Shown here in pieces: positions 47,021-59,591 of a stretch of 64,000 nucleotides of DNA. The notes beneath the pieces were generated by a model that ran no database searches, was not told the origin of the DNA, and saw nothing but the letters and a program-made list of their open reading frames with translations. This DNA comes from Anaeramoeba flamelloides. Lineage: Eukaryota; Metamonada; Anaeramoebidae. The stretch lies in the NCBI GenBank assembly GCA_027625915.1, contig JANTQA010000051.1, positions 1,178,501 through 1,242,500 on the forward strand, read 5' to 3'. Made by a program: the position numbers and the translations under genes. The stretch's first letter is position 1; each line of letters begins with the position of its first letter.

Positions 47021-47199
47021 GTCAAGAGATTTTTTAAGGTAATCTCAAAAAAATAATTTTTCATTTTTTCGCGATAATGTTAACAATATCGCGATAATGT
47101 TGAATATCGCAATAAAGTTGGACTAATCACGATTTTTAATATTATCGCGATTTTATTGTTAATATCATGATAATATATGTTATCATCAAAACCTCTAAT

Positions 47200-47900
47200 G
47201 GAAGGGAAATTACTTCATAGCCTAAAAGAGATGAACAATTGGAAGTGAATTTCTACCAATTTATCGAAAAATATGGACTAACGGCAAACAGTATAAAAAT
47301 TGAAAAATCAATAAAATTACAAAACGAAATCAAATAATAAGGATATACGAACTCAATAAAAAAAAAACACATATTAATAAGAATCTAAAAAAGGCCAAGG
47401 ATACCTTTGAGAGATACATAATATATTAAAAATTAAAAACTATCAAATTCACTCAAAATCCAACTTTGCAAAGCAGTAATCTTAGCTCAAGTACTATATT
47501 GTTTTTACATCTTTAGCATGTTACAGACAGATATCAAAAACATAGATATCTGGATTAATAAAGAAAATAATCAAAGTACAAATACTAATACCAACAGACA
47601 TATCTCAAATGGTAAACTAGGGTACAAACCATGCGACATATAATCCCTAATTCGAAAGAGAATTTTATCAAGAAATTAATACACCTAAAATTAGATCATT
47701 TCGCTGAAGACCTGAGAATAGACGAAATTGAAGAACATTAGCTGCAAAAACACTGGGGAAAGAACAAATTTCATGGGGTTCAAATCAAAATAATACAAGA
47801 AAAAGTGGACTCATCCCAAAATCTTTCCACAGTGACTACAATTCTATCATAAACTTTTTTGTGAAACCATCAATTTCTTATCAGTAGACATCTAGAATTA
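47200..47900 (+). mobile_element. Diverged LINE fragment
   Basis: Broken frames encode LCKAVILAQVLYCFYIF and TDIKNIDIWINK, matching the RT thumb of the LINEs at 30,613 and 43,352 (FKAVLHSQLFYG, KDIDTWINK). It is less AT-rich than its surroundings, suggesting another subfamily. Confidence 0.65.
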
Positions 47901-47939
47901 TATAGTTAAATTTTTACAAATAAAAAGTTTGAGTTTAAA

Positions 47940-48385
47940 AAAAAAAAAAAATAGCTTTTATATCAATTGGTTTTAAATCTTCAAATTTTTTAAAATAATA
48001 TTCTTTTATTAATTTTTTTATTTTTATTTCAGTTTTTTTGCTAATTTCTTGAAAATAATAAAAATAAGTATTTTCTAAATTTTTATTATTTAAAATAATT
48101 TTTGTTGGAATACTTTCTAATTTTATTTATTAATTTCCAATATTTTTGATTAAATTCAAATTCAATGTTTATTTGATTTATTAATTTATACCATTTTTTA
48201 GAATTTATTTTTTTAATTTTATAAATTAATTTATTATTCATAAGTAAATTTTTAATTAAATGTAATAATTCTTCATTTTCTTTCTTAAATTTAAACACTA
48301 TTCTTTATTTTTGTAAAAATAGTTTTTTAAATTTTTTAAAATTGGTTTTATGAGATATTTTAAATCAAAGAATTCATTAAAATTT
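47940..48385 (-). mobile_element. LINE fragment, endonuclease-RT linker
   Basis: Minus-strand frame with KKINSKKWYKLINQIN and KYWKLINKIRKYSNKNYF, like the linker of the LINE at 44,919-45,137. Confidence 0.65.
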
Positions 48386-48389
48386 ATCA

Positions 48390-48591
48390 GAAAAAAAAAG
48401 TTAATAATCTAACACTCTATTGTGGCATTTTGTTTTACTTGTAGAAATTAAAATTACTAAATAAATTTTTCTGAAATTACTTTGAAATATTAAAAACCAA
48501 CGAAATATAATAAAAGTAAAAAATGTTCTTTTCTCATCTTCTTTCAAAATATTATAAAATGAAAATTTTTCGACTTTAGGTGGATACTCAC
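48390..48591. mobile_element. Fragment of TTAA-type element at inner end of right arm
   Basis: Terminus reads GGTGGATACTCAC next to TTAA. The interior (ACTCTATTGTGG, AAAGTAAAAAATGTT) matches 8860-9000 of the element in the left G-alpha intron. The other end is lost against LINE sequence. It marks the point where the duplicated arm stops matching. Confidence 0.65.
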
Positions 48592-48754
48592 TTAAACACG
48601 TTTTATATTAAAAGTTCTTAATTGTTGCCTGATTGTTTCATTTTAGATTTTATCTCTTTCTTTTAGCAAAAGAAAAAAAAGGAAAAGGAAAAGGAAAAGG
48701 AAAAAGGTAAAAAGTAAAAAGTAAAATCAAAGCAAGCAGAGTTGATGAACTTAC

Positions 48755-49350
48755 CATAAAGACGAGTGGATCTGAATTGTTCTTGACCAAAGCATGTGAA
48801 CATAATTTCTTGACAGAATTGTTTTCTGAGTGACATTTCGTTTTGATTGCAATTATTTTCAAAATCTTCTTCTCCACAACACAAGAAAATGTCACAAAGG
48901 TTGCTGAAGCAAAACTCTCCAGAAACATAATAACTGCTTTGTGGATACGATGTGATCGCTACAACTTCTTCTTTGGTTTTTTTTTGAAGTTTTTTTAAGT
49001 GTTGGTTGATTTCTGGATGAAACGGACATTGTTTTGGAAGAGTTGAATTGTAAGCTTCTATAAGTGGGTAAACGTGCTTTGTTATTTTGTTTTTGTTTTT
49101 GTTGTTTTTTGATCATGTTATCAATTTGATTGTGGTTTTTATATTTCGTTTTTGTGTTTTTTTTTCTTCAAATAAAATTGGTGATGTAAAAAAGAAAACA
49201 GTCAAGGTAAAAAGAAAAATTAAAACTAAAATACATCATTCAAAAAATCTAAAACTTTTGTGATTCTTCTTTGTCACACTGAGATTGTTTAGAAGGAAAA
49301 ACAAAGAATATTAAAAAAAGGACACTCAAACAAAAAAGATATTTGAACAT
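48755..49350 (-). pseudogene. Secreted cysteine-rich protein, right copy, broken
   Basis: Mirror copy of the gene at 11770-13797. Exon 1 is 49235-49350 and exon 2 is 48755-49076. Exon 2 appears identical to the left copy. Exon 1 has four A residues where the left copy has five (after the GAATCAC codons), a one-base loss that brings a stop a few codons on. The last exon (ECNRKLSFSKE in the left copy) is not seen: homology ends at a TTAA at 48592-48595, where a transposon fragment and LINE debris follow. As read, this copy is a pseudogene. The one-base difference lies in a homopolymer and could be a sequencing error; the missing last exon does not depend on that. Confidence 0.75.
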
Positions 49351-50103
49351 TTGAATAAAAAATAAGGAAAAATGATTTTCAAGAATGTTTTTTAATTTGA
49401 TCCAGTTTTATTTCAAATACAACCCAAATAGAAAACTTTAATTCCAATGTTTTTTTTCAAAATGTAAGCCTTTTTAGTCACAAAATTAAGCTTGTATTAT
49501 GTTAATGAGAATCATTGAAATTTATCTTTTCAATAAAAAGAAGTTTGGAAATTATATTATTTGGAGTTTATTTGAATAAAACAATATAATTAAGGACTAT
49601 CTTGACAATTTACCAAGTCTTTTTAAAATATTTTGATCCAATTTAATTGAAATTGCAAAGCGATTTACATGTAAATATTTGTCCAATTAGGATCAAAATA
49701 ACATTTTATTTGAATTTTTTAATGAAAAAACCCACAACAAATTTTTTGATATATAAACAAGAACACCATTATTATGAAAATGAAAATGAAAATGAAAATT
49801 AATCACAATTTTCTTGGCTAAAAAGTGTCGATCACTTCAAATAATCTCAATAAACAACTCTAAATTTCAAAGATCACATATCTATGAGTTTTAAATTTGT
49901 GTTACTTAAGTATTGCAAAGTATTCAGAAATTATAAAAATCCTTTGAAATCAATTGTTATTTTCTCTTAGTTTTTTTGATCTTGGTTCTTTCGGTTTTTA
50001 ACTTGGATTGAAGTTTCCAAGAACGCTTTCAATATATTATTAACTCTCTTTGCTTTTTTAAATAGAATCTCCATTCTTAAATACCCAAAATATTTGGTTT
50101 ATT

Positions 50104-51382
50104 ATTTTTTTATTGATGTGGAAGTGCAAATTACATCTAGGTGACCTTTGACTTAAATTCCAATATAAATTTAAGCACGAAATCATATATTTCACGATTA
50201 TTGATTAATGAAAATAGTCTTTAAGCGATCACAGCTTGAAATTGTTTCATTAAGATTTAATTCTTTTAATTTATTTAGAAATATCAATCTATCCTTTATG
50301 TAGGAATGACACCCCCATAAAAAATGATCAATATATTCTAGTATCTCTTTATGTTCATATTTTAATAATAAAGGACAAAATTTATTTGAGTTTTTATTTA
50401 TTAGATAGTAATATCTATTTAAGAAGTTATTAAATGTTCATATTTTTAGAATTGTTGATTTTGATGGATAACTTATGTATTTTTAATTAATAAATATTTT
50501 TTTTATATTGCTTTTTAATTATTTTAAAATATTCTAATGCTATTCAACCAGTAAAATTCAACAACTCCCTTTAATTGTAATTATATATTTGGTTTTTAAG
50601 AAGTTTTAAATTCTTTGAATTCCAATTAATTTTATTATAAATTCTTTAGTTAAAATATTTTAGTTCATTCAGATAAGGCAGCGATAAATTTTTTAATTTA
50701 TTTTTAAATTTAAATTTCTTTTTATTTTTTTTTTTTTTATTGGGGAAGAAGTGTAATTTACTCTCTAGATAAATTTAAATTTCTTTTTATTAATTTAAAT
50801 TACCAAAATTTCGAATTTAAATTCTTTTTTATAGATAAGAACTGGTGTATTTCGGTTTATTTTGTCTATTCTGTAATACATCTGTTAAACCAGGAGTTTA
50901 TCTAATTTAGAGTTACAATTATAATGTTATATATTTCTTCCCCATATGTTAATTGGATTCATAGAAAAGATTTTTATAATCTAATTTTTAAACTATTTGT
51001 TAATAAATTATTATTAAATAATTTTTTAGAATTTTTATAAGTTTCTTTCGATATTTTCAATTTTAAACTCTGTGTGAAATTTTATCTAAATAAATATAAA
51101 AATATTTAATTTTTTTTTAAATCTTTTAATATTTCTGTTTAGTAATTATTAGGTTTTAATCCAAATTGTAAAATCATTACATATATTAATATTACTTTTC
51201 TATTTATTTGATTTATATTTCCTTTTTTAATTAAAATTATTTCATCTGCAAAGATTCGACAATGTTTTATTAATGGTATTATTTTTAATAAAAGAAAATT
51301 TGAAATAAGATTACTGATGATAGGTTATAAAGTGTCTCCTTGGGATATATCAAAACCCTCTTCTTGACAATATTTTAATAAC
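50104..51382 (-). mobile_element. 5'-truncated LINE (family 2) with exact target duplication
   Basis: Flanked by AAAATATTTGGTTTATT (50087-50103 and 51383-51399). The left arm keeps the empty site near 10,800-10,820. It contains the zinc finger and RT C-terminal half, with stops throughout. It was inserted after the segmental duplication. Confidence 0.9.
50727..50770 (-). mobile_element. 44-bp LINE stub nested in the LINE
   Basis: A T tract followed by ATTGGGGAAGAAGTGTAATT, the extreme 3' end of LINE family 2 (compare 28,083-28,120). Flanked by a perfect 21-bp repeat at 50706-50726 and 50771-50791. Confidence 0.85.
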
Positions 51383-51585
51383 AAAATATTTGGTTTATTT
51401 TAATGTTACATTTTTTTTGTTTTTGTCTTATTTCTTCCAAAACACAATTGTTAGTTCCAATATAAATTGTGTTCAGGTGTGAGAAAATTTTTAAGGAATT
51501 TTGTATTCAAAGATCTTTTGAATAGTAAGTATGTAAAAAACAGACAAGAGTTTTGCTTTTGTAAAAAAATTATTAAGTTTATTAA

Positions 51586-52804
51586 GGAACTAGCAAACTA
51601 AAAAAAATCTTGAAGTAAATCCAATAGCAAATTCAAAAAAAAATTATTGCATCTTGAAATTGAAAAATGGTGTAAAAATCTGATTACTAAAATACCAAAC
51701 TTACTTTTAATACTATTTTCAGAAATGAATTATTGTTTTTAAAAAGTATGGTCCATTTTTCTCATTTTTGATAAATTCAAAATCCAACATATTTTTGAAT
51801 TATTTAAAAAAAAAATATTTTCTTTGAAAGAAGATTGAAATCTAATTGCCTGAAAGGGGAAGTGTACAAAAATACACATTAAAAATGAAACGACTAAGTT
51901 CTAGAATAACTCCGTTTAAAAAATCTACTTAATTTCAAAAAAAAATCAATAATTATTTTAAACTTGTATAAAATATTATTTTTTGATTCAAAGAACAGTT
52001 CAAATCAATTTTTTCTCTCTATTGAAAAAAAATCTGAGAAAAGGAACCATACAATCAAATTAAAAATTCTCACACAATACTTTTTTACAACTTGGAAAAC
52101 TAAACTTATAATCTAGAGAAATACTTTTTTAATTTGATTATTTATAATCAATTATTAATAAACCCCATCTTAATTTTTTTTTCAGTGGGTTATTAACAAC
52201 CCAAAGGTTAAATGTATAAATATACTTAACAATTATTTCTCAATTTTTTTAAAGATTTTCCAACAAATAAAACAAATTCATAGGCATATTTCTAATAATA
52301 AAAAAAATAATAAATATTATCTAATAACTGATTTTAATACAAACAGTTCCTTGTGTATACTCTTAATATTTGAAAAGGAATATTGTATAATCTTTTAAAT
52401 TCGAAGAAATTTAATATATATTTATGAATAAAATAAATGATCTAATTTTTTTTCTTAATCTTCAAGTCTTCAATATTTGATTTATTTTTATTATATTTTT
52501 AAAATAAGATTATACTTTCAAGGTTACTTGTCCATAAAGACTCAAGGAAATTACTAAAAGTGATATTTCTTCAAAATAATATTTTTTTGCAAATTTTTTT
52601 CTTCAAATTTGATCCAAAAAACATAACAAAAAAGGATTGATCTTTTTGCTGAAATATAATTGGAAAAGCTGGAATCTTTTAAAAATGATTATCCATTTCT
52701 CTAAAGTCAATAAATGAACTTGTATATCGGGTTTAATTGTGTTCTTATGTAAATAATAACACGATAACATTTTTGAAAAAAAATAAATAAGATTTACTTG
52801 TCCC
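51586..52804. mobile_element. TTAA-type element in right arm
   Basis: Reverse-oriented relative of 12458-13669 with ends GGAACTAGCAAAC and (inverted) GGGACAAGTAAATC, flanked by TTAA at 51582-51585 and 52805-52808. The left arm has no insertion near 10,610. The two arms therefore gained the same family independently. Confidence 0.82.
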
Positions 52805-53370
52805 TTAAATCAGAATTTTTTCTTAAGAAAATGAGACTGGTGAATTTTTCAAATCCAAATCCTCTGTGTAGCAAGAACAATTTTTAAAAGAACTAGAAAA
52901 TATTGTAGAATACTTTCGAAAAATTATGCATTCTTTACATTTTGAAATATAAAACCAATTTTTATATCCCTATCTACTTAACTAATACAGCAAGAAAAAA
53001 GAATAGAAAATTACTAACAATGATAAATTTACCACTATACCAGGACTTTTAATTATAAATTAAGAAGTAAACTGATTTACCCAACCTTCTTTTTCTTTTT
53101 TTTATACAATTTATAAGTAAAAATTATAGGAAATATTCCTTTTTTTCATTCATAGATCTCACTGAATCTAAATATTAAAGATTTACAAACCATCAGCCCC
53201 TCTTTAAAGCATTAAAACATTTCACATTAATTGACAAAAATAGTCTTTAAACAACTTTAATTTTATTAAAATATATGATCAACAAATTGTGAACAAAAAT
53301 CATTAAGGAACAAATCATTTTTTAAAAATTGAATTTTTATTTTTAAATTATTTTATTTTGTCTGAATAAT

Positions 53371-56300
53371 ATGGGGTTTGGAAACAGCAAAAAGAAAAAG
53401 AAACAAAGTCTTCAAAAAGAACAAAAAAAAAACAAGAAAATCCAAAACCAAATCGAAATCGAAACAAAGGAACAAGAAAAAGAACTGAAAATTTTACTTC
53501 TTGGAACAGGAGAATCAGGAAAGTCAACATTTATTAAACAAATGATGATCATACACAAAGGAGGCTTTCCGAATTCTGATTTGGTTGAATACAAAAAAAC
53601 AATCAAAACAAATCTCATACTTCACACCAAAATCTTATTTGAAGCTTGTATCAATTTTAATTGGGAAATTAAATCACAAACTAAGGTACCCATTCCAGCT
53701 TTTCTTTTTCTTATTTCTTTTTTCTTTTTTCTTTTTTCTTTTTTCTTTTTCTTTTTCTTTTTCTTTTTCTTTTTCCTTTTTTAATTTGTTATTCTTTTAA
53801 CAAACAAAGTTCTTCACCCAAAAAATGTGTTTTAAAAAAAATCTTAATTCCTTTCAATAAATATTCAAAAACAAACAACCCAACTCAAAAAAAAAAAAAA
53901 ACAATAAATAAAAAAAAAACACAAAACACTTTAATGTTCATTTTTCTTCAGGAATTGGGAAAGGAATTTCTTTCTTTGGTTGAACAATCACCTGAACTAA
54001 CAAAAAAAACTGCAAACCTGATCAAAGACATTTGGGAAGATCCAATTCTCAAAAAAGCTTATGAAAAAAGAAATAAATTTCAACTTCCCGACACTGCTAA
54101 TTAGTAAGTCTAATTTTTCCTTTGTTGGTTTAATTGATTTGTTGTTATTTTTTTTTTTTCTTTTGTAATTTGGAACTTTTCAAAATTTTATTCTTTTACA
54201 ACAAAAAAACTTTTTTTTTATTTCCAAAAATCAAAAACAACCAGAAAGCACAATTTCTTACTTTTGAAAAAAACTTCCGAAATTGTTTTAATAAAATATA
54301 AGTTTTGAATTTGTCACTTTAATTGTCTTGAACAAAAAACTTCTTTATTGAAACTCCCATCTCATTTCTATTTTCATTTTTATTTTACTCACCCTTATCC
54401 TTTCTGAAAACACATCTCACAACTATTTCCCCTATCTTTTTACCTTCTTCCTCCTTCTTCTTCTCTTTCTTAATCTTTTCTTTAATCTTTGCCTTTATGA
54501 AAAAATAATCTTACAATCAAATATCAAATATCAAATATCAATTTTCCTTTTTTCCTTTGCTTTTGATTCAAATAAAGTTTTTTAGATAAAATTGATACAA
54601 TTATGGAAAACGATTATCAACCAAACGATACAGATATTTTATTTTGTAGAATCCCGACAACTGGTGTTTCACAAGTTACATTTGATCAAGGAGATACAAG
54701 TTGGACGTAATAATTTGATTTTTTATTATTATTATTATCTATGTTTATTTTTTTTTCCTTTTTGTTTGAACATTTAACTCATTTGTTTATTAATATTTCA
54801 TTTGTTTAAGGAATTAACATTACCCTAGATTGGTCTATAATTAAAGTGTGTTGTAATTAATGGTAAATAATATTCTTTTCTCCAATACTGGTGTTTGAAT
54901 TATAAATGGGAAACAATTTTCACTTCCTTTTACATATTTTTCTTTCATAAATTGAGTTCTCAAAGAAGTAGGTTGTAGTTTGGGGCTTCTATTTGAGCAA
55001 AAAAATATGAAAATGGAAGTGAAAATAGTTCCCGTTTATAATTCAAATACCAGTAGTTCAAATAGTTTCTAAAAAATTCTATGATAAATATTATTGAACA
55101 ATAAATTAAATAGATTTTTTACGAAGGATCACAATCAAAAAATTTATCATTTTGGAAATTTTTTTTTAATTAATTTTCCAAATCTGAAACTTTAAAAACT
55201 CAAATCAATAGTATTCCAAGTTTTTAGAATAATCAGTATTCAGAACAATCCAAAAGTCAATATTTTTGCAATTTTTTAATTTCAAAATTTACTCAATAAT
55301 TATAAACACAAAAACCTCTAGAACGATGATTCTTGTTTTCCTTTTTAGGAAACTAGGAATATTTTCAATATATTTCCAATCTGTAAAAATTATTTTTACA
55401 AATAATCTCTTTGTCAATTATTTAATTTTTTATAAAAAATCAGAATTTTTTCGTAACTAATCTATATTTCTGGACTAATTTAAGAAAGATATTTTTCAGG
55501 TTTGAAGTTTTCAGATTGATGACTCATCATTGAAATTTGTAACAAAATACAGATTGTTTTCAAAAATTGATGAATTTTTTTTTATTAATACAAGTATTAT
55601 TTTTAATTGATGAGATAAACTTTTCAGTTCTCTTTTTACTAATTGGATTTTAGAGACATTTGGGAAAATGTATGAATTGATATGGCTTACATTCAATAGT
55701 AACATACTTTAATTTTAGACTTCCCCAGGGTATACGATAATCCCTAAAGTTAATTTTGTTCAAAAAAAAACTGGATTTAATTTTGATTCAAATTCAATAA
55801 CAATTTTACGTTCAATAAAGATGCCCAAAGTGTTATCTATATATTTTAAATTTTTTAAGCTTTATTAAATATAATTTTATAAGCTTTATTAAAAACCAAT
55901 TCGATTTTTTGGAAATTTTTATCATTTGGTAAAGTCTTTTTATCAAAAAAAAAAATTTTTTTTTTCTTTAAAAATCCATTTCAAATGATAAAAATTTTCA
56001 AAACATCAATATATCACTGATTTTTATATCAAATCTTTTTATTTCGGCAAAATAAACCCAGAAAGAAATATCATTATTATTTTATTATTAACAATTCAAA
56101 ACGAAAAATCATTTTTTTAAAAAAAAAGAAACCAAAAAATAGTAATTTAGAATAATCATTTTCTAAATTAATTTAATTGGTATATTTTTTTTCATTTGTC
56201 TGGTATATCAAAAGCATACAAACCAAAAAGAAAATTATAACTATATTTTCCAATTCAATAACTTAACAAAACTCCATTTCACTCATAGATTTCCAAACCA

Positions 56301-59300
56301 AAAATGAAAAATTCAATTTTTTTTTTAAATAATCAACCAATATAATATTGTTTAGAAATTAGAAATATAATAAACTTCAAATTGGAGTTGATATTCAGAA
56401 ATGAAATACCTGAACAAACTTTAAATTTCTAAAAAAAAAATAAAATGTAAAAAAATTTTGAGTGAATATCATTGGAATGTTCCTATTCAAAATTTCACAA
56501 GTTTTTTGTGAAATTAAAATTATTAACATTAAGATTTTTTTAATAGTAAATGTATTCATTTTAAAAAAAATTACCTAACCTCAATTTTGAAAAATGTTTA
56601 TCTGTATTTTCTAATATTTTTATTTTACATTAATTTTCTGAAAGAATAAACAAAAAAAAAAGGATAAAACAAAAAATGAAAAGAAAAGAAAAAACACAAA
56701 GAAAAGAAAAAACAAAAAAAAAATGAAGAAATGAGAAAAAATGATCAGATCTAAAAATTGAAAATTTAATTTTCGAAGAATATTGGATTAAACTCATCAA
56801 ATTTGTTTGATTTCTTTAATAAAACTGGAAACCATTTGATCAAAAAGGAGTTTAAATCAAATAATGGCTCGATTTTTATTAAAATTAATGCTATACCAAC
56901 AAAATCAATTAATAAATATAAAAAAAACATTCTTCAATAAGATTTAAAAAAAAATATCATTTTAAAATTAAGTGTATAAGATGAATGCACCCCAAAAAAA
57001 TATTTTAGATTTTAATTTTTAAAAAAAAATAGAAATGTTAAATATCAACGGGGATTCTAGACGCACCATAACATATCAATTGATACTGATTCAACTCTAA
57101 TAGACAAATTTTCTCTAAAATTTGATTGTTTTTTTTTTTAATAAATACCTGAAAAAACCCAAATATAACTCGGATAAATAGGTTAAATATTATTAATGTT
57201 AATTTTTTTGATCAATTAACAACAAAAAAAAAATAAAAAAAATGAATGGTGGAATTGATGTGATCTGTACAAAGAATATAAAATTTTTTAAACAGCTTAA
57301 ATACTCCTCGCACTATTAAATATTAATTTTGTTGTTCCAAATTCAAAATATAAACAATCAAAATAATTTCAATTTTTCAAATAATTTTTCCATCTTATTC
57401 AATGTTTTTTTAGTTTGAAATTAAAACGTTTTTTTTTTTTCAAATCTTTTCAAATATATAATTTTAAATTCAATATTCATTTTTTTAAAACAATTTGATC
57501 TAATCTTCATTAAAATATTATAAAATCTAATCAAAAACAATACTTATCAAAATTTTATTCAAACAAATTAACAATATTTATTTCAAACAACTTATAAAAT
57601 AATAAAAACCAAACAGAGTAATTGATGTTGGTGGTCAACGATCTGAAAGAAGAAAATGGATTCATCAATTTGAAGATGTTCAATTACTTATTTATGTAAG
57701 CGTCTATCTTTTTTATTTATTTATAATTTTTTAATTATTAAACTTGTTGTATTCTGGTTGTCTCTTTATAAAAACACTTTAAATTCTACAATCTGGTTAT
57801 TAAATCTTTTAATTACTTTTATTAATAATGATTTAAACCCCAATTCAAAATTTTTAACACACCAAAATTCGATTTGTGAAAAAAAAACTTATTTAATCAA
57901 TTCTAAAAGATTTACCAAATTAGAGCCATTCACTAATTGAAATGTTAACACTTTTTTATAAATTACAATACTCACAAAACAATAAATAAATAATCATCAA
58001 TACACATAAATAATGGGTGTGTTAAAAATTTTGGAGAGAGCAAAACAAAAAAATTGATTAGCAAATTTGTTTAAATTCTATTAGGAAAATTGATCGATCA
58101 AATGGTTAGATACTACCAACTAATTTCATTTGAGTTCTTCTGTTTGGAACAACTCAACTTTAACATAATATCAATTGTTGAAAAAAATTTTGATCCAACG
58201 AAACATATTACGTAATTCAAACAATATAATGAAAATAAAAACTAAAAGATGAAAAAATGATTTTCATATTTTACAAAATTCAAAATTATCAATAATTTCA
58301 ATGAAATTGTATTATTGTGATTGTTTGGAACGTTTTATCTGTGTGGAAAATTTTGAATTTTAGTTTACTTTCAATGCTATTACTGTGATATTTCAGAATT
58401 TATTCTTAGATATAATTAAAAAATATTTCCTTGATTCACTTTTACCAATTAAAAAATATACTTTAATTAAATATTTTTTTAAGAATTAAAACAAAATTTT
58501 AAAACACTTAATTTATTAAAAATATAAATTAATTTGTTCACAAATATTTTCAAATAAATTTTCAAATATAAATTCTTTAAAAAATAATACAATCTTAAAA
58601 TATTTTTTCCTTTTTTTCTTCTATTATTTATTTTTTTTTTTTTGGTAAATAATATCTAAGTAATTAAAGGTTACAAAATTCCAATTATTAGTAAAAAAAA
58701 AAAAAAAAAAAACACTCATCAATATAAAAATCAATGATTAAATAAGATTGGAGATTATTATTTTATATTAATAATCATTTTCTATGATTAACACTTAATT
58801 CCATTTTTTAAATAAAACAAAAAAATAATTTCACTTCAATTTGATTGAAACTTTCAATTCGATTTATTCTTGATGAAAATCATATTTCAAAGATCTAAAA
58901 TATTTTTGAAATTAATAAATCCAATTTTTAAAATTTTTTTTGGACAACTCTAATCATTTAATTTGAAAATTTTTCTTATGATTTTCAAAAATATTTGTTC
59001 TTTCTTTGAACAAATTTTTATTATTTATTTTTTTTTTTTCCTTTTAATCTAATAATTAAATATAGATTGTAGCATTAAGTGAATATAATCAAAAACTATT
59101 TGAAGATTTAGATGTGAATAGACTGCGAGAAAGTTTTGGATTATTCAGTAAAATATCTAATAACGATTTTTTTGAACATAAAAATTGTGTTGTGTTTTTT
59201 AATAAAGTTGATCTATTTGAAGAAAAAATTAAAAAAGAAGATTTAAAACAATGCTTTCCAGATTATAAAGGAGGATTTGATTTTGAAGCAGGTAAAAAGT

Positions 59301-59591
59301 TTATAAAACGAAAATTTTTAGATGAAGCAGAGAATAGCACAAGAAATATTTTTTGTCATTTCACATGTGCCACTGATACAAAAAACGTAAATATTATTTT
59401 ATATTTTCCTCTTTTTTTTTTTTTTTGTTTTTCTTTTTGTTTTTTTTATTTAATTTTTTTTATTTGATTTTTTATTTTATTATTATTTTAAAAAAAATAA
59501 ATTAAAAAAATTAAAATAGGTTGAAAGAGTAATCGATGCAGTAAACATCACTGTGATTGAACATGTATTAAAAGAAGATGGATTATTATAA
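53371..59591 (+). CDS. Heterotrimeric G-protein alpha subunit, right copy
   Basis: Mirror paralogue of the gene at 2263-9912. Exons are 53371-53685, 53952-54103, 54578-54706, 57617-57695, 59066-59386 and 59520-59591, spliced to 355 aa. The phases are 0, 2, 2, 0, 0, and each join was checked against the reading frame. Exon 3 starts after AAAG at 54577, which restores NYFLDKID across the junction. By eye I saw no coding difference from the left copy, while the introns differ by substitutions and indels. Intron 4 is about 530 bp longer here because of a block at 57838-58366. Helical-domain exons 1-3 precede the switch II exon (57617-57695), the shortest but best conserved, with [12 protein letters not shown]. 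Both copies keep all nucleotide-binding motifs, so both could be expressed; I cannot tell which one is. Confidence 0.95.
54888..55053. mobile_element. MITE, CTGGTATTTGAATTATAAA family, right-arm copy
   Basis: Mirror partner of 6293-6456, in the same intron of the other G-alpha gene, with TA flanks. Confidence 0.88.
57838..58366. mobile_element. Right-arm-only insertion in G-alpha intron 4
   Basis: About 530 bp absent from the left arm. Its ends AACCCCAATTCAAAATTTTT and (inverted) AACTAAAATTCAAAATTTTC are similar, next to TTTA/TA. The second half (from 58,014) belongs to the CTCCAAAATTTTTAA repeat family. Probably a non-autonomous DNA element. Confidence 0.65.

Larger units (their letters stand above)
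38288..47195. mobile_element. 8.9-kb composite TIR element (ATCGCGAT family)
   Basis: Same ends as 34327-35749 (GAGGTTTTGATGATAACAT) and TA flanks (38286-38287, 47196-47197). The core family sequence is in three pieces (38288-38380, 42357-43351, 47036-47195), separated by a foldback element (38381-42356) and a LINE (43352-47020). ATCGCGAT octamers occur in both outer pieces and near 42,360-42,480. Confidence 0.85.
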
